From: Cryptococcus deneoformans JEC21
Taxonomy: Eukaryota; Basidiomycota; Tremellomycetes; Tremellales; Cryptococcaceae
DNA length: 57,500 bases
Direction of reading: 5' to 3'
Assembly (NCBI RefSeq): GCF_000091045.1
Contig: NC_006679.1
Coordinates: forward strand, 601,781 to 659,280
How positions within the stretch are numbered: the first letter of the stretch is position 1; each line of letters begins with the position of its first letter. The notes under the pieces are model-generated. The model was not told where the DNA came from, ran no database searches, and saw only the letters and a program-made list of their open reading frames with translations. Shown here piece by piece: positions 56,787-57,500 of the stretch. The position numbers and the translations under genes are program-made.

Positions 56787-57500
56787 ATGGTGGTGAGTTG
56801 ACTGCCGATAATGCTTGCGATATGAGGAGGGAAGCGAAAAATGAAAGAGGGGAATTCGACAAACAATGGTGCAAAGAAAAATAGCAGGAGGAAAATACAA
56901 GCTGAGAGAGCTTTAGGAGGAAACTGGAGGACCGAGGAGGAGGATTTGGGCGTTGGGAAGATGACTGGCCTGGCGACAGAAGCAGAGGCTGACTCTGTTA
57001 TAGCAATCTACCTTCAAGCGTTTTGTCGAGGTTGGCCGAGTTGTCCTCGTTAACGAGGGCCCTTCTGCTGGCAAGCTCGCCGTGATCGTTGAGATCATCG
57101 ACCACAACAGGGTACGCTAGATGCTCTCCCCGAAAGTGTGACACGACTGACATTTCCTTCAGGCTCTCATTGACGGCCCCACCACCTCCGTTTCCCGTCA
57201 AGCTTTCCCCTACCGAAACCTTATCCTCACTCCTTACACCATTGCGTCTCTTCCCCGAGGTGTCGGTGCCGGTCCCCTCAAGAAGGCTATTGAGAAGGCT
57301 GGTGTTTCGGAGAAGTGGGAGCAGAGCGGATGGGCTAAGAAGTTGGCTGCCAGGCAGGTCAGGAAGGTGAGTGTTGGGTAGGATCTGGCGCAACAGGCGA
57401 CTGATTAGGCTTTTCACAGAACGCCACCGACTTCGACCGATTCCAGATCCAACTCGCCAAGAGGGCTCGAAGGGACGTTGTCCGCAAGGCTTACGTCAAG
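56787..57500 (+). CDS. RPL14: 60S ribosomal protein L14 (eL14), 3' end cut by the window
   Basis: Exons 56787-56792 (ATG GTG only), 57004-57111, 57163-57366 and 57420 onward. The first intron is 211 nt, long for this genome and typical of fungal ribosomal protein genes. The protein runs [18 protein letters not shown], then [19 protein letters not shown] and an ALIDGP-type segment, with a basic C-terminal part that continues past the window edge. This is the eL14 KOW-like domain. The acceptor at 57002-57003 (TTATAG) was chosen because it keeps frame with KRFVEVGRV. Confidence 0.93.

Noticed and set aside
56793..57003. C/D snoRNA in the first RPL14 intron
   Set aside because: A CTGA D-box-like motif is present near the 3' end, but I see no proper C box near the 5' end.
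1..57500. CRISPR arrays, rRNA genes, viral genes, toxin genes
   Set aside because: No direct-repeat arrays with spacers, no rRNA-like sequence, and no viral or toxin protein motifs were seen. All recognised genes are of ordinary fungal types.

Overview
The window looks like a chromosomal segment of a basidiomycete yeast of the genus Cryptococcus (neoformans/gattii type). The evidence is intron-dense genes with very short GT-AG introns (mostly 42-70 nt), several micro-exons, TATA-type promoters, and an intact calcineurin A gene (CNA1) next to SEC65 and a Cys3-type bZIP gene, an order I recall from Cryptococcus genomes. No bacterial, viral, CRISPR or rRNA signals were seen. All gene models were built by hand from splice sites. 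For most of them I checked that the summed exon lengths divide by three.

Layout: 1-647 is the 3' part of an unidentified gene. A weak small minus-strand candidate lies at 1373-1803. VAC1/PEP7-like FYVE protein (1941-4597, +) converges on an intronless orphan gene (4845-6263, -). A DCR2-like membrane-anchored metallophosphoesterase follows (7492-10279, +). The gap after it holds two different short inverted-repeat elements (10352-10763 and 10941-11323) that look like non-autonomous DNA transposons (MITEs). Next come two tandem sugar-transporter paralogues (11751-14001 and 17089-19279, +) separated by 3 kb without a convincing gene. Then come a Dabb-domain protein (-), an Rxt3-type histone deacetylase subunit (20414-24049, -) and, divergently, an Ato/Gpr1-family acetate transporter (+).

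The middle is dominated by a 2,259-residue low-complexity protein (26334-33275, +). It is followed by a DUF4336 protein (-), a single zinc-finger protein (+), a nucleotidyltransferase-like protein (-), an intron-containing tRNA-Arg(ACG) and a C2/EF-hand phosphatidylserine decarboxylase (38112-42397, -).

The right part has a DHA1 drug/polyamine-type MFS transporter, a peroxisomal-type carrier, calcineurin A (-), SEC65/SRP19 (+), a Cys3-like bZIP factor (-) and the 5' part of ribosomal protein L14 (+), which is cut by the window end.

This is mostly ordinary eukaryotic housekeeping sequence and not a gene cluster for one pathway. Loose functional themes are membrane traffic and lipids (VAC1, PSD2, SEC65), nutrient transport (two sugar carriers, acetate carrier, MFS) and signalling or regulation (CNA1, CYS3, RXT3). 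The most novel signals are the two MITE-like elements, the tRNA with an unusual T-arm, the paralogous transporters that differ by one intron and one GC-AG site, and several family-less proteins.
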